A DNA stretch of 64,000 bases from Okeanomitos corallinicola TIOX110 (GTDB lineage Bacteria; Cyanobacteriota; Cyanobacteriia; Cyanobacteriales; Nostocaceae): NCBI RefSeq assembly GCF_038050375.1, contig NZ_CP150886.1, positions 2,707,318-2,771,317 of the forward strand. The letters run 5' to 3'. The notes under the pieces were generated by a model. That model saw only the letters and a list, made by a program, of their open reading frames with translations, was not told the DNA's origin and ran no database searches. A program made the position numbers and the translations under genes. Of this stretch, positions 46,251-58,600 are shown in pieces; the stretch's first letter is position 1, and each line of letters begins with the position of its first letter.

Positions 46251-47552
46251 TTACTCTTCTTCTTGAACTCTTCTACAGACTGAATCAGCATGGGAAGGTA
46301 AACCCTCAGCTTGAGCTAGAGAGTCAATTGCACCAGCTACTTTTTGCAGTGCTGTGGGTGAGTATTGGATAATACTAGAGTGTTTCAAGAAGGTTTCCAC
46401 GCCTAAAGCGGAAGCATAGCGTGCTGCACCAGATGTAGGTAAGGTATGGTTGGGTCCGGCTAAGTAGTCACCTACTGCTTCTGGTGTCGAATAACCCAAG
46501 AAAATCGCTCCGGCATGACGAATTTCAGAAATTAAAGCCCAAGGATCTTTAACTTCTAATTCTAGGTGTTCGGGAGCAAATTCATTAGATAATTCTGCTG
46601 CTGCTTCTAGAGATTCAACTACGACTATTAAGCCATAATGGGCGATCGCCTTTTCTGTGTCTATTCGTCGCGGATGATCTACCAGTTGTTTTTCTACAGC
46701 TACTTGGACTTTTTTGGCTAACCCAGCGTCAGTTGTAATCAAAATAGCTGCTGCCATTGGATCATGCTCCGCTTGGGCTAATAAGTCCGTAGCCACATGA
46801 ACGGGGTTGGCTGTTTCATCGGCAATAATTAGCACTTCGCTAGGACCTGCCAAGGAATCAATACCCACTGTGCCGTAGACTAGTTTTTTAGCCAAGGTGA
46901 CATAAATGTTACCTGGTCCGCTAATCACATTCACTTTCGGAATTGTTTCTGTGCCATAGGCTAAAGCTGCAATCGCCTGAGCGCCACCTATGCGATAAAT
47001 TTCTTCTATTCCTGCTTCTTGGGCAGCTACTAAAACGGCTGGATTAACTGCTTTTCCACCTCTTACCGGTGTTACCATCACGATCCGAGGTACACCTGCT
47101 ACTTTAGCTGGTATAGCGTTCATTAATACTGTACTGGGGTAGGAAGCTCGTCCTCCTGGTACGTATAAACCTGCCCGATCTACAGGTGTATAACGTTTAC
47201 CCAATACTACTTCGTCATCACCAAAGTGTACCCAGCTTTTTGGGACTCGCTGGCGATGGAATGCTTCAATTTGACGACAGGCCAGTTGAATGGCTGCCAA
47301 CAAATCTTTAGGTACTTGCTGATAAGCTGCATCCAGTTCTGAGCCTGTCACTCTGAGTTCTTCTGGTTGCAAGGTTTGTTGATCAAATTCGGCTGTGTAG
47401 TGCAGTACAGCTTTGTCGCCTTGGCGCTTAACTGCTTGTAACACTTCTCGCACCGTTGCTTCTTTGTGCAGCACTTGTTGATCATGGGTGCGTTCGCAGA
47501 TACGTTGTAGTTCGGCTCTAACGTCTGCCTGCTGAGTAATAATTCGCAGCAT
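46251..47552 (-). CDS. hisD: histidinol dehydrogenase
   Basis: HisD oxidises histidinol to histidine in two NAD-dependent steps. The 433-residue protein has YVPGGRASYPSTVLM, GVDSLAGPSEVL-like GIDSLAGPSEVLIIAD, AEHDPMAAA and the catalytic EFAPEHLEL plus TSGAARYASALGVETFLK segments with the zinc- and base-forming His and Glu residues. It starts with ATG at 47552. It is a single-gene unit, apart from other his genes, as is usual in cyanobacteria. Confidence 0.96.
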   Translation of the reverse strand: MLRIITQQADVRAELQRICERTHDQQVLHKEATVREVLQAVKRQGDKAVLHYTAEFDQQTLQPEELRVTGSELDAAYQQVPKDLLAAIQLACRQIEAFHRQRVPKSWVHFGDDEVVLGKRYTPVDRAGLYVPGGRASYPSTVLMNAIPAKVAGVPRIVMVTPVRGGKAVNPAVLVAAQEAGIEEIYRIGGAQAIAALAYGTETIPKVNVISGPGNIYVTLAKKLVYGTVGIDSLAGPSEVLIIADETANPVHVATDLLAQAEHDPMAAAILITTDAGLAKKVQVAVEKQLVDHPRRIDTEKAIAHYGLIVVVESLEAAAELSNEFAPEHLELEVKDPWALISEIRHAGAIFLGYSTPEAVGDYLAGPNHTLPTSGAARYASALGVETFLKHSSIIQYSPTALQKVAGAIDSLAQAEGLPSHADSVCRRVQEEE

Positions 47553-48226
47553 GGAGTAAAGACAATGCCAAAATTATAATATTTCGCTTTACTAAACTTA
47601 CTCAAATCTGCCTAAAAATATGAAGTTAGCTTCCTGTTTACAGCAGAATTCAGGAGTCAGGAGTCAGGGGTGAAACTAGCTTGGTGTCTAGGTTTCAATT
47701 TTGATTCTGTACCTCATTGATTTGCAATCTGGTGTATGTTCAAGAGTGACGGCACTTACTTAATTTACAGGCTTTCGGTGCGGACAAAGCTTGCCCTACC
47801 TGACTATCTTCAAATTTGAAGACTTGGTTATTGCCTAAAGGGTATTTTAGATTAACTAATTTACCTTTGTCAAAACCTTACTTACGATGACTTAAACAAG
47901 TTTAAGTAAATTTAGGCAAGAGTTCGAGTAAATTTATTAGCTTATTTGAGTATTAGTTTGACTATTAGCCCATTTCGGGATCAAGTTTATTCCAATTCTC
48001 TTCTCTAGCTTAACCTGGATTTTTTTGATACTCCTAAGATTCTTGCCTAATAATCTTAATCATATCTTTTCTTCTTGATGCAAATTCACAACTTTGGCAA
48101 AATGCTGATCAGAAATTTTTTAGGTAAGATTTTTTGCAGAAATTATAACATTGGTAATTTTGGTGCTATATTAGTAAATCTAGTAGTGTGTGTACATATT
48201 AATTAATAGTCTTTTTGGAATTGACT
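47553..48226. other. divergent upstream region of hisD and rpsT with a short STRR
   Basis: About 670 bases without a gene. A short GGAGTCA-type repeat (47651-47670) and several TTAGGCAA or AAGTTTA-rich direct repeats (47880-47940) are present. No tRNA or structured RNA was recognised. Confidence 0.5.
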
Positions 48227-48520
48227 GTGGCTAATTCAAAGTCTGCTCTTAAACGCGCAAAAATCGGTGAACGTAATCGTCTGCGGAACAAAGCATATAA
48301 GTCAGCAGTAAGAACGCTGATGAAAAAATACTTTGTGGCAGTAGAAGAATATGGGGCTAATCCTAGCCCAGAAGCAAAGCAAGTTGTAGATACAAGAATG
48401 TCTGAGGCTTACAGCAAAATTGATAAAGCTGTGAAGCGGGGTATATTCCATCCCAACAACGGAGCTAGGAAGAAGTCAAGATTGGCTAAAAGAGTCAAAG
48501 CTGTTACCCAAACAGCATAG
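48227..48520 (+). CDS. rpsT: 30S ribosomal protein S20
   Basis: S20 binds 16S rRNA in the small subunit. The basic, helical 97-residue protein starts at GTG 48227 with the standard [21 protein letters not shown] (first 20 residues recognisable). It contains [13 protein letters not shown] and the typical [26 protein letters not shown] tail. The frame opens four codons upstream with TTG but that start is not conserved. It is followed by tatD (70 bases) and then rpoB, the usual cyanobacterial order. Confidence 0.95.
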   Translation: MANSKSALKRAKIGERNRLRNKAYKSAVRTLMKKYFVAVEEYGANPSPEAKQVVDTRMSEAYSKIDKAVKRGIFHPNNGARKKSRLAKRVKAVTQTA

Positions 48521-48590
48521 CAGTTGTAGTTATTGATAACGAGCTAATAAAGACTCACAACATCCTCAGCAATGGCCTCTGACAAAAACT

Positions 48591-49382
48591 ATGCGGCTAA
48601 TAGACACCCACGTACATCTTAACTTTGATCTTTTTCGGACAGATTTAGCAGCAGTGCGATCGCGTTGGCAAACAGCAGGGATAGTACATCTAGTCCATTC
48701 CTGTGTTCATCCCGGAGAATTTGCCAGCATCCAAGCCCTAGCTCACCAATTTCCCGAAATTAGCTTTGCTGTTGGCTTGCATCCCTTAGATGCCTGTAAA
48801 TGGGAACAGAACACAGCAGAGAAAATAAAATCTCTAGCCAATTCTGATCATCAAATTGTAGCTATTGGAGAAATGGGCTTAGATTTCTACAAAGCAAATA
48901 ACTATGAGCAACAGGTCATGGTATTTGAAGAACAGTTAGCGATCGCCACCGAATTGAACTTACCAGTGATCATCCATTGTCGTGATGCAGCTCCACAAGT
49001 AAGAGAGATATTGCAAAAATGGCGAGAGATTCAAGGGGAAAGAGTACGGGGTGTAATGCACTGTTGGGGTGGTACACCTCAAGAGACTCAATGGTTTCTA
49101 GATTTGGGCTTTTACATCAGTTTTAGTGGCACAGTCACCTTTAAAAATGCAAAAACCATACAAGCATCAGCAGCTATGGTTAGCAGCGATCGCTTGTTAA
49201 TAGAAACTGATTGTCCCTTTTTGTCGCCCACACCCAAAAGGGGAGAAAAGCGCAACGAACCCGCTTACGTGGGTTATGTAGCCCAACAACTAGCAAAAAT
49301 CAGGGGAGAAACAGTAGAAGAGATTGCCAATCAAACCACGGAAAATGCTTGTAAATTGTTTGGACTGTCATTAGATAAATAG
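48591..49382 (+). CDS. TatD family metal-dependent hydrolase (DNase)
   Basis: The 263-residue TIM-barrel metal-dependent hydrolase shows [39 protein letters not shown] and [11 protein letters not shown], the expected metal-binding His, Glu and Asp motifs of TatD-type 3'-5' nucleases. It lies between rpsT and rpoB. A role in DNA repair or RNA quality control is likely for the family. Confidence 0.92.
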   Translation: MRLIDTHVHLNFDLFRTDLAAVRSRWQTAGIVHLVHSCVHPGEFASIQALAHQFPEISFAVGLHPLDACKWEQNTAEKIKSLANSDHQIVAIGEMGLDFYKANNYEQQVMVFEEQLAIATELNLPVIIHCRDAAPQVREILQKWREIQGERVRGVMHCWGGTPQETQWFLDLGFYISFSGTVTFKNAKTIQASAAMVSSDRLLIETDCPFLSPTPKRGEKRNEPAYVGYVAQQLAKIRGETVEEIANQTTENACKLFGLSLDK

Positions 49383-50111
49383 AATTAATTTCAGCATTAG
49401 AGATGATGGCAAATTAACCTACCAGTAACATTTCTTCAAGCTATCTTATGAAGTAAATCACAAAAACCTGAACTCTGCCATGACAAAACTGTGATAAAAT
49501 CATTATCCTCCAAAGCATTTTACATAGGTCATAATGATAAAGGAAGGAACATTAAACTAACTACAGAAATTAGCCAAGTTACAGCTATGAAAAAATCTAG
49601 TTAGTCAGGAGCTAGTGATTGTTGATCATAAAAATATCCAAAATTTACGGACATCTAAAATATCTCTACAAGCAGATGCTCTCAATAAAAAACAAGCCCT
49701 GGCAGACTATTCGGATATGGAATGCAACCACAACAGCTGAATTCTGAGTATCAAACTATTAAAGATTAATAAAAGTAAGAGCCTTGTGACTAAAAATCAG
49801 CAAAATAAATTCATCCTGATTCAGAACCGACCCTTACGGATTCTTCATTTTTGGGATATCACCACCAGTATAGAAGAGGCGTGTTAAAAATACAGCAGTA
49901 TGAGTGAAACCTTGGCTGCGTCCAGAAAAAATATCACCCCTCCTCAGCAATATCCATTTCAGATTTTATAGCTGCAAATAGCTTTTAAGCTACAAGAAAG
50001 GGTAGTTTCTAGAAAAATTACTCAATAAATTGTACAGACAAAGCTAAAGTTGGGAACACCAACACAGCAGCACTCAAGCGAAAGTTTAACCAGGTTGACA
50101 AAGGTAGAGGC
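49383..50111. promoter_or_regulatory. long upstream region of rpoB
   Basis: About 730 bases upstream of the rpoB-rpoC1-rpoC2 operon. Tiny frames exist (for example 49900-49971, 23 codons) but lack a ribosome binding site and are not called. No classic L10-type leader or tRNA is present. The region likely contains the operon promoter. Confidence 0.4.
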
Positions 50112-53100
50112 ATGACTAACGAAACATACATGGAACCAGCCTTTCTGTTGCCCGACTTGATTGAAATCCAGCGTTCAAGCTTTCGCTGGTTTTTAGAAGA
50201 AGGATTAATAGAAGAGTTGAACTCATTTAGTCCCATCACAGATTACACAGGGAAACTAGAACTTCACTTTTTAGGACAAAACTATAAACTCAAAGAACCT
50301 AAATATAGCGTCGAAGAATCTAAACGACGTGATAGCACTTATGCAGTACAGATGTATGTGCCTACAAGACTGCTAAATAAAGAAACAGGGGATATTAAAG
50401 AACAAGAAGTATTCATAGGTGATCTGCCCTTAATGACAGATAGGGGTACGTTTATTATTAACGGAGCCGAGAGGGTAATAGTTAACCAGATCGTCCGGTC
50501 GCCAGGAGTTTATTACAAATCAGAAATTGACAAAAACGGACGCAGGACTTATTCTGCCAGCTTAATACCCAACCGGGGGGCATGGCTCAAATTTGAAACG
50601 GATCGTAACGATTTAGTGTGGGTCAGAATAGATAAAACCCGCAAACTATCAGCCCAGGTACTTCTCAAAGCACTAGGATTATCTGATAACGAAATCTTTG
50701 ATGCCCTACGCCACCCAGAGTATTTCCAAAAAACCATTGAAAAAGAAGGGCAATTTTCCGAAGAAGAAGCCCTGATGGAGTTGTATCGCAAACTTCGTCC
50801 TGGTGAACCGCCAACAGTACTAGGTGGACAGCAACTACTAGAATCACGCTTCTTTGATCCCAAGCGCTATGACCTGGGTAAAGTAGGTAGATACAAACTC
50901 AACAAAAAACTCCGCCTCTCCGTCCCAGACACCATGCGCGTCCTGACCCCAGGGGACATCCTCTCCGCCATAGATTATCTGATCAATCTAGAATATGATA
51001 TTGGTAGCATTGACGACATTGATCACCTCGGAAATCGCCGAGTTAGAAGTGTTGGTGAACTACTGCAAAACCAAGTGAGAGTAGGCTTAAACAGATTAGA
51101 GCGGATTATTCGGGAAAGAATGACAGTATCAGATGCTGAAGTTCTGACCCCCGCATCCCTAGTCAACCCCAAACCATTAGTGGCAGCAATCAAAGAATTC
51201 TTTGGTTCTAGCCAACTAAGTCAGTTTATGGATCAAACCAATCCCTTAGCAGAATTGACCCATAAACGCCGACTCAGTGCCTTGGGCCCTGGAGGTTTAA
51301 CCAGAGAAAGAGCGGGCTTTGCTGTACGGGATATTCATCCTAGCCACTACGGACGTATTTGCCCAATTGAAACTCCAGAGGGACCAAACGCCGGACTAAT
51401 TGGTTCACTAGCTACCCATGCCCGCGTTAACCTCTATGGATTTTTAGAAACACCCTTTAGACCCGTAGAAAATGGCAGAGTAAGATTTGATATCCCACCA
51501 GTGTACATGACAGCAGACGAAGAAGACGATCTGCGAACTGCCACAGGTGACGTACCCTTAGACGAAAACGGTTACATCAAAGGACCACAAGTACCCGTCC
51601 GCTATCGGCAAGATTGGACAACCACAAGCCCAGAACAAGTAGACTACGTAGCCGTTTCCCCAGTACAGATCGTATCCGTAGCAACCAGCATGATTCCCTT
51701 CCTGGAACATGATGATGCGAACCGTGCCTTAATGGGGTCAAATATGCAACGTCAGGCAGTACCTTTATTAAAACCAGAACGTCCCTTAGTAGGAACAGGC
51801 TTAGAAGCCCAAGGTGCTAGAGACTCAGGGATGGTGATTGTATCCCGGACAGATGGGGATGTAGTGTATGTAGACGCATCCGAAATTCGTGTCAGAGTTA
51901 GGGAGGGAACAGGTGACAGGTTACAGGTGACAGGTGACAGCCAAGAAACCTCCTCTTCCTCAGTCTCCAAACCCCAGGAAATTAGATATGTTTTATCTAA
52001 ATATCAACGCTCTAACCAAGATACCTGCTTAAACCAAAAACCACTGGTGAGAATTGGGGAAAAAGTTGTTGCTGGACAAGTTCTGGCTGATGGTTCTTCT
52101 ACAGAAGGGGGAGAACTGGCATTAGGACAAAACATCGTTGTTACCTATATGCCCTGGGAAGGTTACAACTACGAAGATGCAATCTTGATTTCTGAACGTC
52201 TGGTCCAAGACGATGTATACACCTCAATTCACATTGAAAAATATGAAATTGAAGCCAGACAAACCAAACTCGGACCAGAAGAAATCACCAGAGAAATTCC
52301 CAACGTCGGGGAAGATGCCTTACGTCAATTGGATGAACAGGGAATAATTCGAATCGGAGCATGGGTAGATGCTGGGGATATTCTCGTGGGAAAAGTCACC
52401 CCCAAAGGTGAATCTGACCAACCCCCAGAAGAAAAACTCCTCCGGGCAATCTTTGGTGAAAAAGCTCGTGATGTGCGGGATAATTCCCTACGCGTTCCCA
52501 ACGGTGAAAAAGGCCGGGTTGTGGATGTGCGACTGTTCACCAGAGAACAGGGTGATGAACTGCCACCGGGTGCAAACATGGTAGTACGGGTTTACGTTGC
52601 CCAAAAACGGAAAATCCAAGTCGGCGACAAAATGGCAGGGAGACATGGTAACAAAGGGATTATTTCCCGGATTCTCCCAGCCGAAGATATGCCTTATTTG
52701 CCCGATGGTTCACCAGTAGATATCGTTCTCAATCCCTTGGGTGTACCGAGCCGGATGAACGTAGGTCAAGTATTTGAATGTTTATTAGGTTGGGCTGGCT
52801 ATAACTTGGGAGTGAGGTTTAAAATTACTCCCTTTGACGAAATGTATGGGGAAGAGTCATCACGGCGGATTGTCCACGGCAAGTTACAAGAGTCGCGGGA
52901 TGAAACTGGGAAAGATTGGCTCTATAACCCTGACAATGCTGGCAAAATCACGGTTTATGATGGGCGTACTGGTGAACCCTTTGACCATCCTGTCACCGTA
53001 GGTGTGGCCTATATGCTCAAACTGGTGCATTTAGTTGATGATAAAATTCACGCTCGTTCCACTGGACCCTATTCTCTGGTGACTCAACAACCCCTGGGTG

Positions 53101-53474
53101 GTAAAGCTCAACAAGGTGGACAAAGATTTGGAGAAATGGAAGTATGGGCGTTGGAGGCCTTTGGTGCGGCTTATACCTTGCAGGAATTGTTAACTGTTAA
53201 GTCCGATGATATGCAAGGTAGAAACGAAGCACTCAATGCCATTGTTAAGGGTAAGGCTATTCCCCGTCCTGGTACTCCAGAATCCTTTAAGGTATTGATG
53301 CGAGAGTTGCAGTCCTTGGGTTTAGATATTGCTGTCCATAAGGTAGAAACCCAAGCTGATGGTAGTTCCTTGGATGTGGAAGTTGACCTGATGGCAGACC
53401 AAGGTTCTCGTCGTACTCCACCTCGTCCTACCTATCAGTCACTTTCCCGTGAGTCCTTGGAAGAGGAAGAGTAG
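50112..53474 (+). CDS. rpoB: DNA-directed RNA polymerase beta subunit
   Basis: The 1120-residue subunit shows all main beta landmarks: the lobe motifs [42 protein letters not shown] (rifampicin pocket region), [18 protein letters not shown], the [12 protein letters not shown] catalytic region and the C-terminal [19 protein letters not shown]. Codons 599-610 are encoded by GTGACAG-type short tandem repeats. This insertion falls at about residue 597-622, between conserved elements, and is followed by a Ser-rich linker. It starts the rpoB-rpoC1-rpoC2 operon. Confidence 0.97.
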   Translation: MTNETYMEPAFLLPDLIEIQRSSFRWFLEEGLIEELNSFSPITDYTGKLELHFLGQNYKLKEPKYSVEESKRRDSTYAVQMYVPTRLLNKETGDIKEQEVFIGDLPLMTDRGTFIINGAERVIVNQIVRSPGVYYKSEIDKNGRRTYSASLIPNRGAWLKFETDRNDLVWVRIDKTRKLSAQVLLKALGLSDNEIFDALRHPEYFQKTIEKEGQFSEEEALMELYRKLRPGEPPTVLGGQQLLESRFFDPKRYDLGKVGRYKLNKKLRLSVPDTMRVLTPGDILSAIDYLINLEYDIGSIDDIDHLGNRRVRSVGELLQNQVRVGLNRLERIIRERMTVSDAEVLTPASLVNPKPLVAAIKEFFGSSQLSQFMDQTNPLAELTHKRRLSALGPGGLTRERAGFAVRDIHPSHYGRICPIETPEGPNAGLIGSLATHARVNLYGFLETPFRPVENGRVRFDIPPVYMTADEEDDLRTATGDVPLDENGYIKGPQVPVRYRQDWTTTSPEQVDYVAVSPVQIVSVATSMIPFLEHDDANRALMGSNMQRQAVPLLKPERPLVGTGLEAQGARDSGMVIVSRTDGDVVYVDASEIRVRVREGTGDRLQVTGDSQETSSSSVSKPQEIRYVLSKYQRSNQDTCLNQKPLVRIGEKVVAGQVLADGSSTEGGELALGQNIVVTYMPWEGYNYEDAILISERLVQDDVYTSIHIEKYEIEARQTKLGPEEITREIPNVGEDALRQLDEQGIIRIGAWVDAGDILVGKVTPKGESDQPPEEKLLRAIFGEKARDVRDNSLRVPNGEKGRVVDVRLFTREQGDELPPGANMVVRVYVAQKRKIQVGDKMAGRHGNKGIISRILPAEDMPYLPDGSPVDIVLNPLGVPSRMNVGQVFECLLGWAGYNLGVRFKITPFDEMYGEESSRRIVHGKLQESRDETGKDWLYNPDNAGKITVYDGRTGEPFDHPVTVGVAYMLKLVHLVDDKIHARSTGPYSLVTQQPLGGKAQQGGQRFGEMEVWALEAFGAAYTLQELLTVKSDDMQGRNEALNAIVKGKAIPRPGTPESFKVLMRELQSLGLDIAVHKVETQADGSSLDVEVDLMADQGSRRTPPRPTYQSLSRESLEEEE
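51906..51940. repeat. STRR GTGACAG-type repeat inside rpoB
   Basis: Four imperfect copies of CAGGTGA/CAGGTTA occupy 51909-51940 and encode the peptide [11 protein letters not shown] within the beta subunit. The same heptad family occurs in intergenic arrays at 39964, 35611 (complement) and 55464. Confidence 0.85.
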
Positions 53475-53581
53475 TAATGAGGTGAGGGGGTGAGTGGGTG
53501 AGGGGAGAAATAAATAACCCCATTACCCATTACCCATTACTAATGAGACTAATAACTAATAACTAATGACTAATAATTATT
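53475..53581. repeat. STRR arrays between rpoB and rpoC1
   Basis: GGGTGAG-type heptads (53481-53506), ATTACCC-type (53522-53541) and ACTAATA/ACTAATG heptads (53550-53575) fill almost the whole 107-base gap. The rpoC1 start codon follows directly. Confidence 0.88.
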
Positions 53582-55459
53582 ATGAGATCAATTCAATCTA
53601 ATCAATTTGACTACGTAAAAATCGGTATAGCATCACCAGACCGGATTCGCATTTGGGGAGAGCGGACTTTACCTAATGGTCAGGTAGTGGGTGAGGTGAC
53701 AAAACCAGAAACCATTAACTACCGGACTTTGAAACCAGAAATGGATGGTTTATTTTGTGAACGGATTTTTGGCCCGGCGAAGGACTGGGAATGTCACTGT
53801 GGTAAATATAAACGGGTGCGCCATCGTGGGATTGTCTGCGAGCGCTGCGGTGTGGAAGTGACAGAATCGAGGGTACGTCGTCACCGCATGGGTTTTATTA
53901 AGCTGGCAGCACCAGTAGCCCATGTCTGGTATCTCAAAGGTATCCCCAGTTATATTGCGATTTTGCTAGATATGCCCTTGCGGGATGTGGAGCAAATTGT
54001 TTACTTCAACTCATACTGTGTGTTGGCTGCTGGTAATGCTGATACTCTTACCTACAAACAACTGTTAACCGAAGACCAGTGGATTGAAATTGAAGATGCT
54101 ATTTACAGCGAAGATTCCCAACTGGTAGGGGTGGAAGTTGGCATTGGGGCTGAGGCGCTGCTGAGATTGTTGGCAGATATTAATTTGGAGCAGGAAGCCG
54201 AAAGTCTGCGGGAAGAAATTAATAATGCCAAGGGACAAAAACGCGCCAAATTAATTAAACGGCTGCGGGTGATTGATAACTTCATTGCTACTGGTTCTAA
54301 ACCAGAATGGATGGTAATGTCTTATATTCCCGTGATTCCTCCCGATTTGCGTCCAATGGTGCAGTTGGATGGGGGGAGATTTGCCACCAGTGATTTGAAT
54401 GATTTGTACCGCCGGGTGATTAACCGTAACAATCGGTTAGCTAGATTACAGGAAATTTTGGCACCGGAGATTATTGTCCGTAACGAAAAACGGATGTTGC
54501 AGGAAGCGGTAGATGCTCTGATTGATAATGGTCGTCGCGGTCGGACTGTGGTGGGAGCAAATAACCGTCCTTTGAAGTCTTTGTCGGACATTATTGAAGG
54601 TAAACAGGGACGTTTCCGGCAGAACCTGTTAGGTAAACGGGTGGACTATTCTGGACGTTCTGTAATTGTGGTCGGACCCAAGTTACAAATTCACCAGTGT
54701 GGATTACCGAGGGAAATGGCCATTGAATTATTCCAGCCCTTTGTGATTAACAGGTTGATTCGTTCCGGCATGGTGAACAATATCAAGGCAGCGAAGAAAC
54801 TAATTTCTCGCAATGACCCCAGCGTCTGGGATGTGTTGGAAGAGGTGATAGAAGGGCATCCGGTGATGTTAAACCGAGCACCCACCCTGCATAGGTTAGG
54901 TATTCAGGCTTTTGAACCGATTTTAGTAGAAGGTAGAGCTATTCAACTCCATCCTTTGGTATGTCCAGCCTTTAACGCTGACTTTGATGGTGACCAAATG
55001 GCAGTTCATGTACCTCTATCCTTAGAAAGTCAGGCAGAAGCGCGGCTGTTGATGTTGGCTTCTAACAACATTCTTTCACCAGCAACAGGTAAACCCATTG
55101 TTACCCCTAGCCAAGATATGGTTTTGGGAGCATATTACCTAACTGCCGAAAACCCCGGAGCGACAAAAGGTAAAGACAAATTTTTTGCTTCCTTGGATGA
55201 CGTAATTATGGCATATCAAGAACAACAAGTAGACCTTCATGCCTATATTTACGTGCGGTTTGATGGGGAAATGCAAACAGGAGAACCTGATAAAGAGCCG
55301 TTAGAAGTTGTCCAAAACGAAGATGGTACTCGGACTTTGCTGTATAAATTCCGCCGTGTCCGTGAAGATGCCCAAGGTAATTTGATGTCTCAGTATATCT
55401 ATACGACCCCTGGTAGGGTGATTTATAACAAGGCAATTGAAGAAGCGTTAGCTAGTTAG
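53582..55459 (+). CDS. rpoC1: DNA-directed RNA polymerase gamma subunit (RpoC1)
   Basis: The cyanobacterial split of beta prime: RpoC1 is its N-terminal part. The 625-residue protein has an N-terminal zinc-binding cluster ([20 protein letters not shown]), the clamp regions and the catalytic Mg-binding motif NADFDGDQM with D467, D469 and D471. The start at ATG 53582 follows an STRR. Its downstream partner is rpoC2, 159 bases away. Confidence 0.97.
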   Translation: MRSIQSNQFDYVKIGIASPDRIRIWGERTLPNGQVVGEVTKPETINYRTLKPEMDGLFCERIFGPAKDWECHCGKYKRVRHRGIVCERCGVEVTESRVRRHRMGFIKLAAPVAHVWYLKGIPSYIAILLDMPLRDVEQIVYFNSYCVLAAGNADTLTYKQLLTEDQWIEIEDAIYSEDSQLVGVEVGIGAEALLRLLADINLEQEAESLREEINNAKGQKRAKLIKRLRVIDNFIATGSKPEWMVMSYIPVIPPDLRPMVQLDGGRFATSDLNDLYRRVINRNNRLARLQEILAPEIIVRNEKRMLQEAVDALIDNGRRGRTVVGANNRPLKSLSDIIEGKQGRFRQNLLGKRVDYSGRSVIVVGPKLQIHQCGLPREMAIELFQPFVINRLIRSGMVNNIKAAKKLISRNDPSVWDVLEEVIEGHPVMLNRAPTLHRLGIQAFEPILVEGRAIQLHPLVCPAFNADFDGDQMAVHVPLSLESQAEARLLMLASNNILSPATGKPIVTPSQDMVLGAYYLTAENPGATKGKDKFFASLDDVIMAYQEQQVDLHAYIYVRFDGEMQTGEPDKEPLEVVQNEDGTRTLLYKFRRVREDAQGNLMSQYIYTTPGRVIYNKAIEEALAS

Positions 55460-55618
55460 GTGAGGTGACAGTTGACAGTTGACAGGTGACAGTGAAGAAA
55501 AGTTATGAGTACCGATTACGGAGTGCTGATGAGAAATTTTCTCCCATTTTTCCCTGTTCCCTGTTGCCTATCCCCTATTTCCTATTCCTGATTACCAATG
55601 ACTAAGGACTAATGACTA
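55460..55618. repeat. STRR arrays between rpoC1 and rpoC2
   Basis: GTGACAG/TTGACAG heptads (55464-55493), CCCTGTT/CCCTAT-like pyrimidine heptads (55553-55588) and ACTAATG heptads (55600-55620). The final array supplies the rpoC2 start codon at 55619. Confidence 0.88.
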
Positions 55619-58600
55619 ATGACTGAAAACATGATTTTTCGTAACCTTGTCGTTAACAAGGGTCAACTGAGAAAATTAATTGCGTGGTCGTTTACCCATT
55701 ATGGGACAGCACGGACAGCGGTAATGGCGGATAAACTCAAAGACCTGGGTTTCCGCTATGCTACCAAAGCCGGAGTATCCATCAGCGTAGATGATTTGAT
55801 GGTTCCCCCTTCCAAAAAATCCCTCCTGGAAGCAGCAGAAGCAGAGATTCTCAGCACCGAGGAACGGTTTAAACGGGGTGAAATTACTGAAGTGGAACGT
55901 TTCCAAAAGGTAATTGATACCTGGAATGGAACATCAGAAAGTTTAAAAGACGAAGTTGTTACCCACTTTAAACAAACCAATCCCCTCAACTCCGTCTACA
56001 TGATGGCCTTCTCTGGAGCGCGGGGAAACATTTCCCAAGTCAGGCAGTTAGTAGGAATGCGGGGACTAATGGCAGATCCCCAAGGAGAGATTATTGACCT
56101 ACCTATTAAAACCAACTTCCGGGAAGGACTAACAGTTACAGAATATATTATTTCTAGTTACGGAGCAAGAAAGGGATTAGTTGATACAGCACTGAGAACC
56201 GCCGACTCTGGATATTTAACCAGACGATTGGTGGATGTTTCCCAAGATGTAATTGTGCGGGAAATAGACTGCGGTACAAGCCGGGGCATAATCTTAGGAG
56301 ACATGATAGAAAACTCCAAAGTATTAATCCCCATAGGCACAAGATTAATGGGGAGAGTGGTAGGTGAGGATGTAATTCATCCTGTGACCAAAGAAATGAT
56401 CGCCCCTCGCAACACCCCAGTATCCGATGATTTAGCCGAAGAAATTCAAGCTGCTGGAGTTAAACAGGTATTAGTGCGATCGCCACTGACCTGTGAAGCA
56501 GCCCGTTCCGTATGTCAACATTGTTATGGTTGGAGTTTGGCCCATGCCAAAATGGTAGACTTGGGTGAAGCCGTAGGGATTATTGCTGCCCAAAGTATAG
56601 GTGAACCGGGTACACAGTTAACCATGCGTACCTTCCACACCGGGGGGGTATTTACCGGGGAAGTTGCCCAACAGGTGCGGGCAAAAACAGCGGGAACAGT
56701 GAAAATATCCCGTAAGTTAAAAACCCGTCCCTACCGTACCCGTCATGGTGAAGATGCCTTGTATGCAGAAACCAATGGGACGTTAAACATTGAAGGTGAA
56801 GGTGGAGACAACCAGGAAATTTCCATTACCCAAGGTTCTACCTTATATATTCAACCAGGGCAAAAGGTAAAAGTTGCCCAGTTAATTGCTGAGGTAGCAT
56901 TGGGCGGTAGGACTGCCAGGGCAAATACAGAGAAAGCTGTCAAAGATGTAGCCACTGACTTGGCTGGAGAAGTACAATTTGCCGATGTGGTAGCAGAACA
57001 AAAAACCGACCGTCAGGGGAATACTACCACTACAGCCACTAGAGGCGGTTTGATTTGGATTTTGTCTGGGGAAGTTTATAACTTACCACCAGGGGCAGAA
57101 TTGGTAGTCAAAAATGGTGATGCCATTGCCAGTAATGGAGTCTTGGCAGAAACCAAACTCACCAGTGTCCATGGGGGTATGGTGCGGCTACCGGAGGCGA
57201 CACCAGGGAAAGCGACTAGGGAAATTGAAATTATCACCGCTTCTGTGATTTTAGATCAGGCAACAGTAACGGTGCAGAGTTCCCAAGGCAAGAATAATTA
57301 TTTAGTTTCCACCAGCAATAATCAAACCTTTAACCTGCGGACTACACCGGGAACTAAAGTTCAAAATGGGCAAATTGTCGCCGAGTTAATTGATGACAGT
57401 TACCGGACTACCACCGGGGGATTTTTAAAATTTGCCGGCATTGAGGTGCAGAAGAAAGGTAAGGCCAAGTTAGGTTATGAGGTAGTAACTGGGGGAACAC
57501 TACTGTGGATTCCAGAGGAAACCCATGAGGTAAATAAAGATATTTCCTTATTGTTGGTAGAAGATGGGCAGTATGTGGAGGCAGGAACAGAAGTTGTTAA
57601 AGATATTTTCTGTCAAAACAGTGGTGTAATTGAAATCACCCAGAAAAACGACATCCTCAGAGAAGTGGTGATTAAACCAGGGGAATTGCTAATGGTGGAT
57701 GATCCAGAGGCAGTATTAAGCCGGGATAACACCTTTGTCCAACCTGGGGAAGAATTCCAAGGAGTAGTAGCCACAGAGTTACGCTATATCCAGTATGTAG
57801 AATCTCCCGAAGGTCCGGCCTTATTGAGTCGTCCGGTGGTGGAATTTGCCGTTCCTAATAATCCTGACTTACCTTCGACTACATCCGTCGGTCAAGAAGC
57901 CAATGGCCGTTCTATTCAACTGCGGGCAGTACAACGTTTACCCTACAAAGATTCCGAACGGGTGAAATCTGTAGAAGGGGTGGAACTATTGCGATCGCAA
58001 TTGGTGTTAGAAATTGAAGAAGAAGCGGAAGATATTACAGCTTCTCCCTTAGCTGCGGACATTGAATTAGTTAATGACGATGAACATCCTGAGATTCAAA
58101 GATTGCAGCTGGTAATTTTAGAATCCTTAGTCATTCGTCGTGACATAGCTGCCGATGCCACCCAAGGCAGTACCCACACTACCCTAGAAGTTGAAGATGG
58201 TCTGACCATTGAACCAGGGGCAGTGGTAGCTAGGACTCAGATTTTGTGTAAGGAGGGTGGTATTGTCCGTGGTGTCCGCAGGGATGTAGAAGCGGTGCGT
58301 CGTTGTTTGGTACTGAGAGAAGTAGACATGACCACCATTACCACCACAGCCCCACCCACTGTCAAGAAAGGTGATTTGTTAGTAGAGGGTGTAGAAATTG
58401 CCCCAGGGATAGTAGCGCCAGAATCTGGACAGGTATTAGCAGTCAAAGCAGGTGAGAAGTTACAAGTTACAGGTGACAGTCAGGACGGGAGTGTTTCCCC
58501 ATGCTCCTATTCCATTACCTTGCGGACTGGTCGTCCTTATCGGGTCAGTCCTGGGGCGGTGTTGCAGATTGAAGATGGGGACTTGGTGCAACGGGGTGAC

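Noticed and set aside
49900-49971. 23-codon frame (MSETLAASRKN...) upstream of rpoB as a possible leader peptide
   Set aside because: No ribosome binding site and no attenuator-like hairpins behind it; likely chance.
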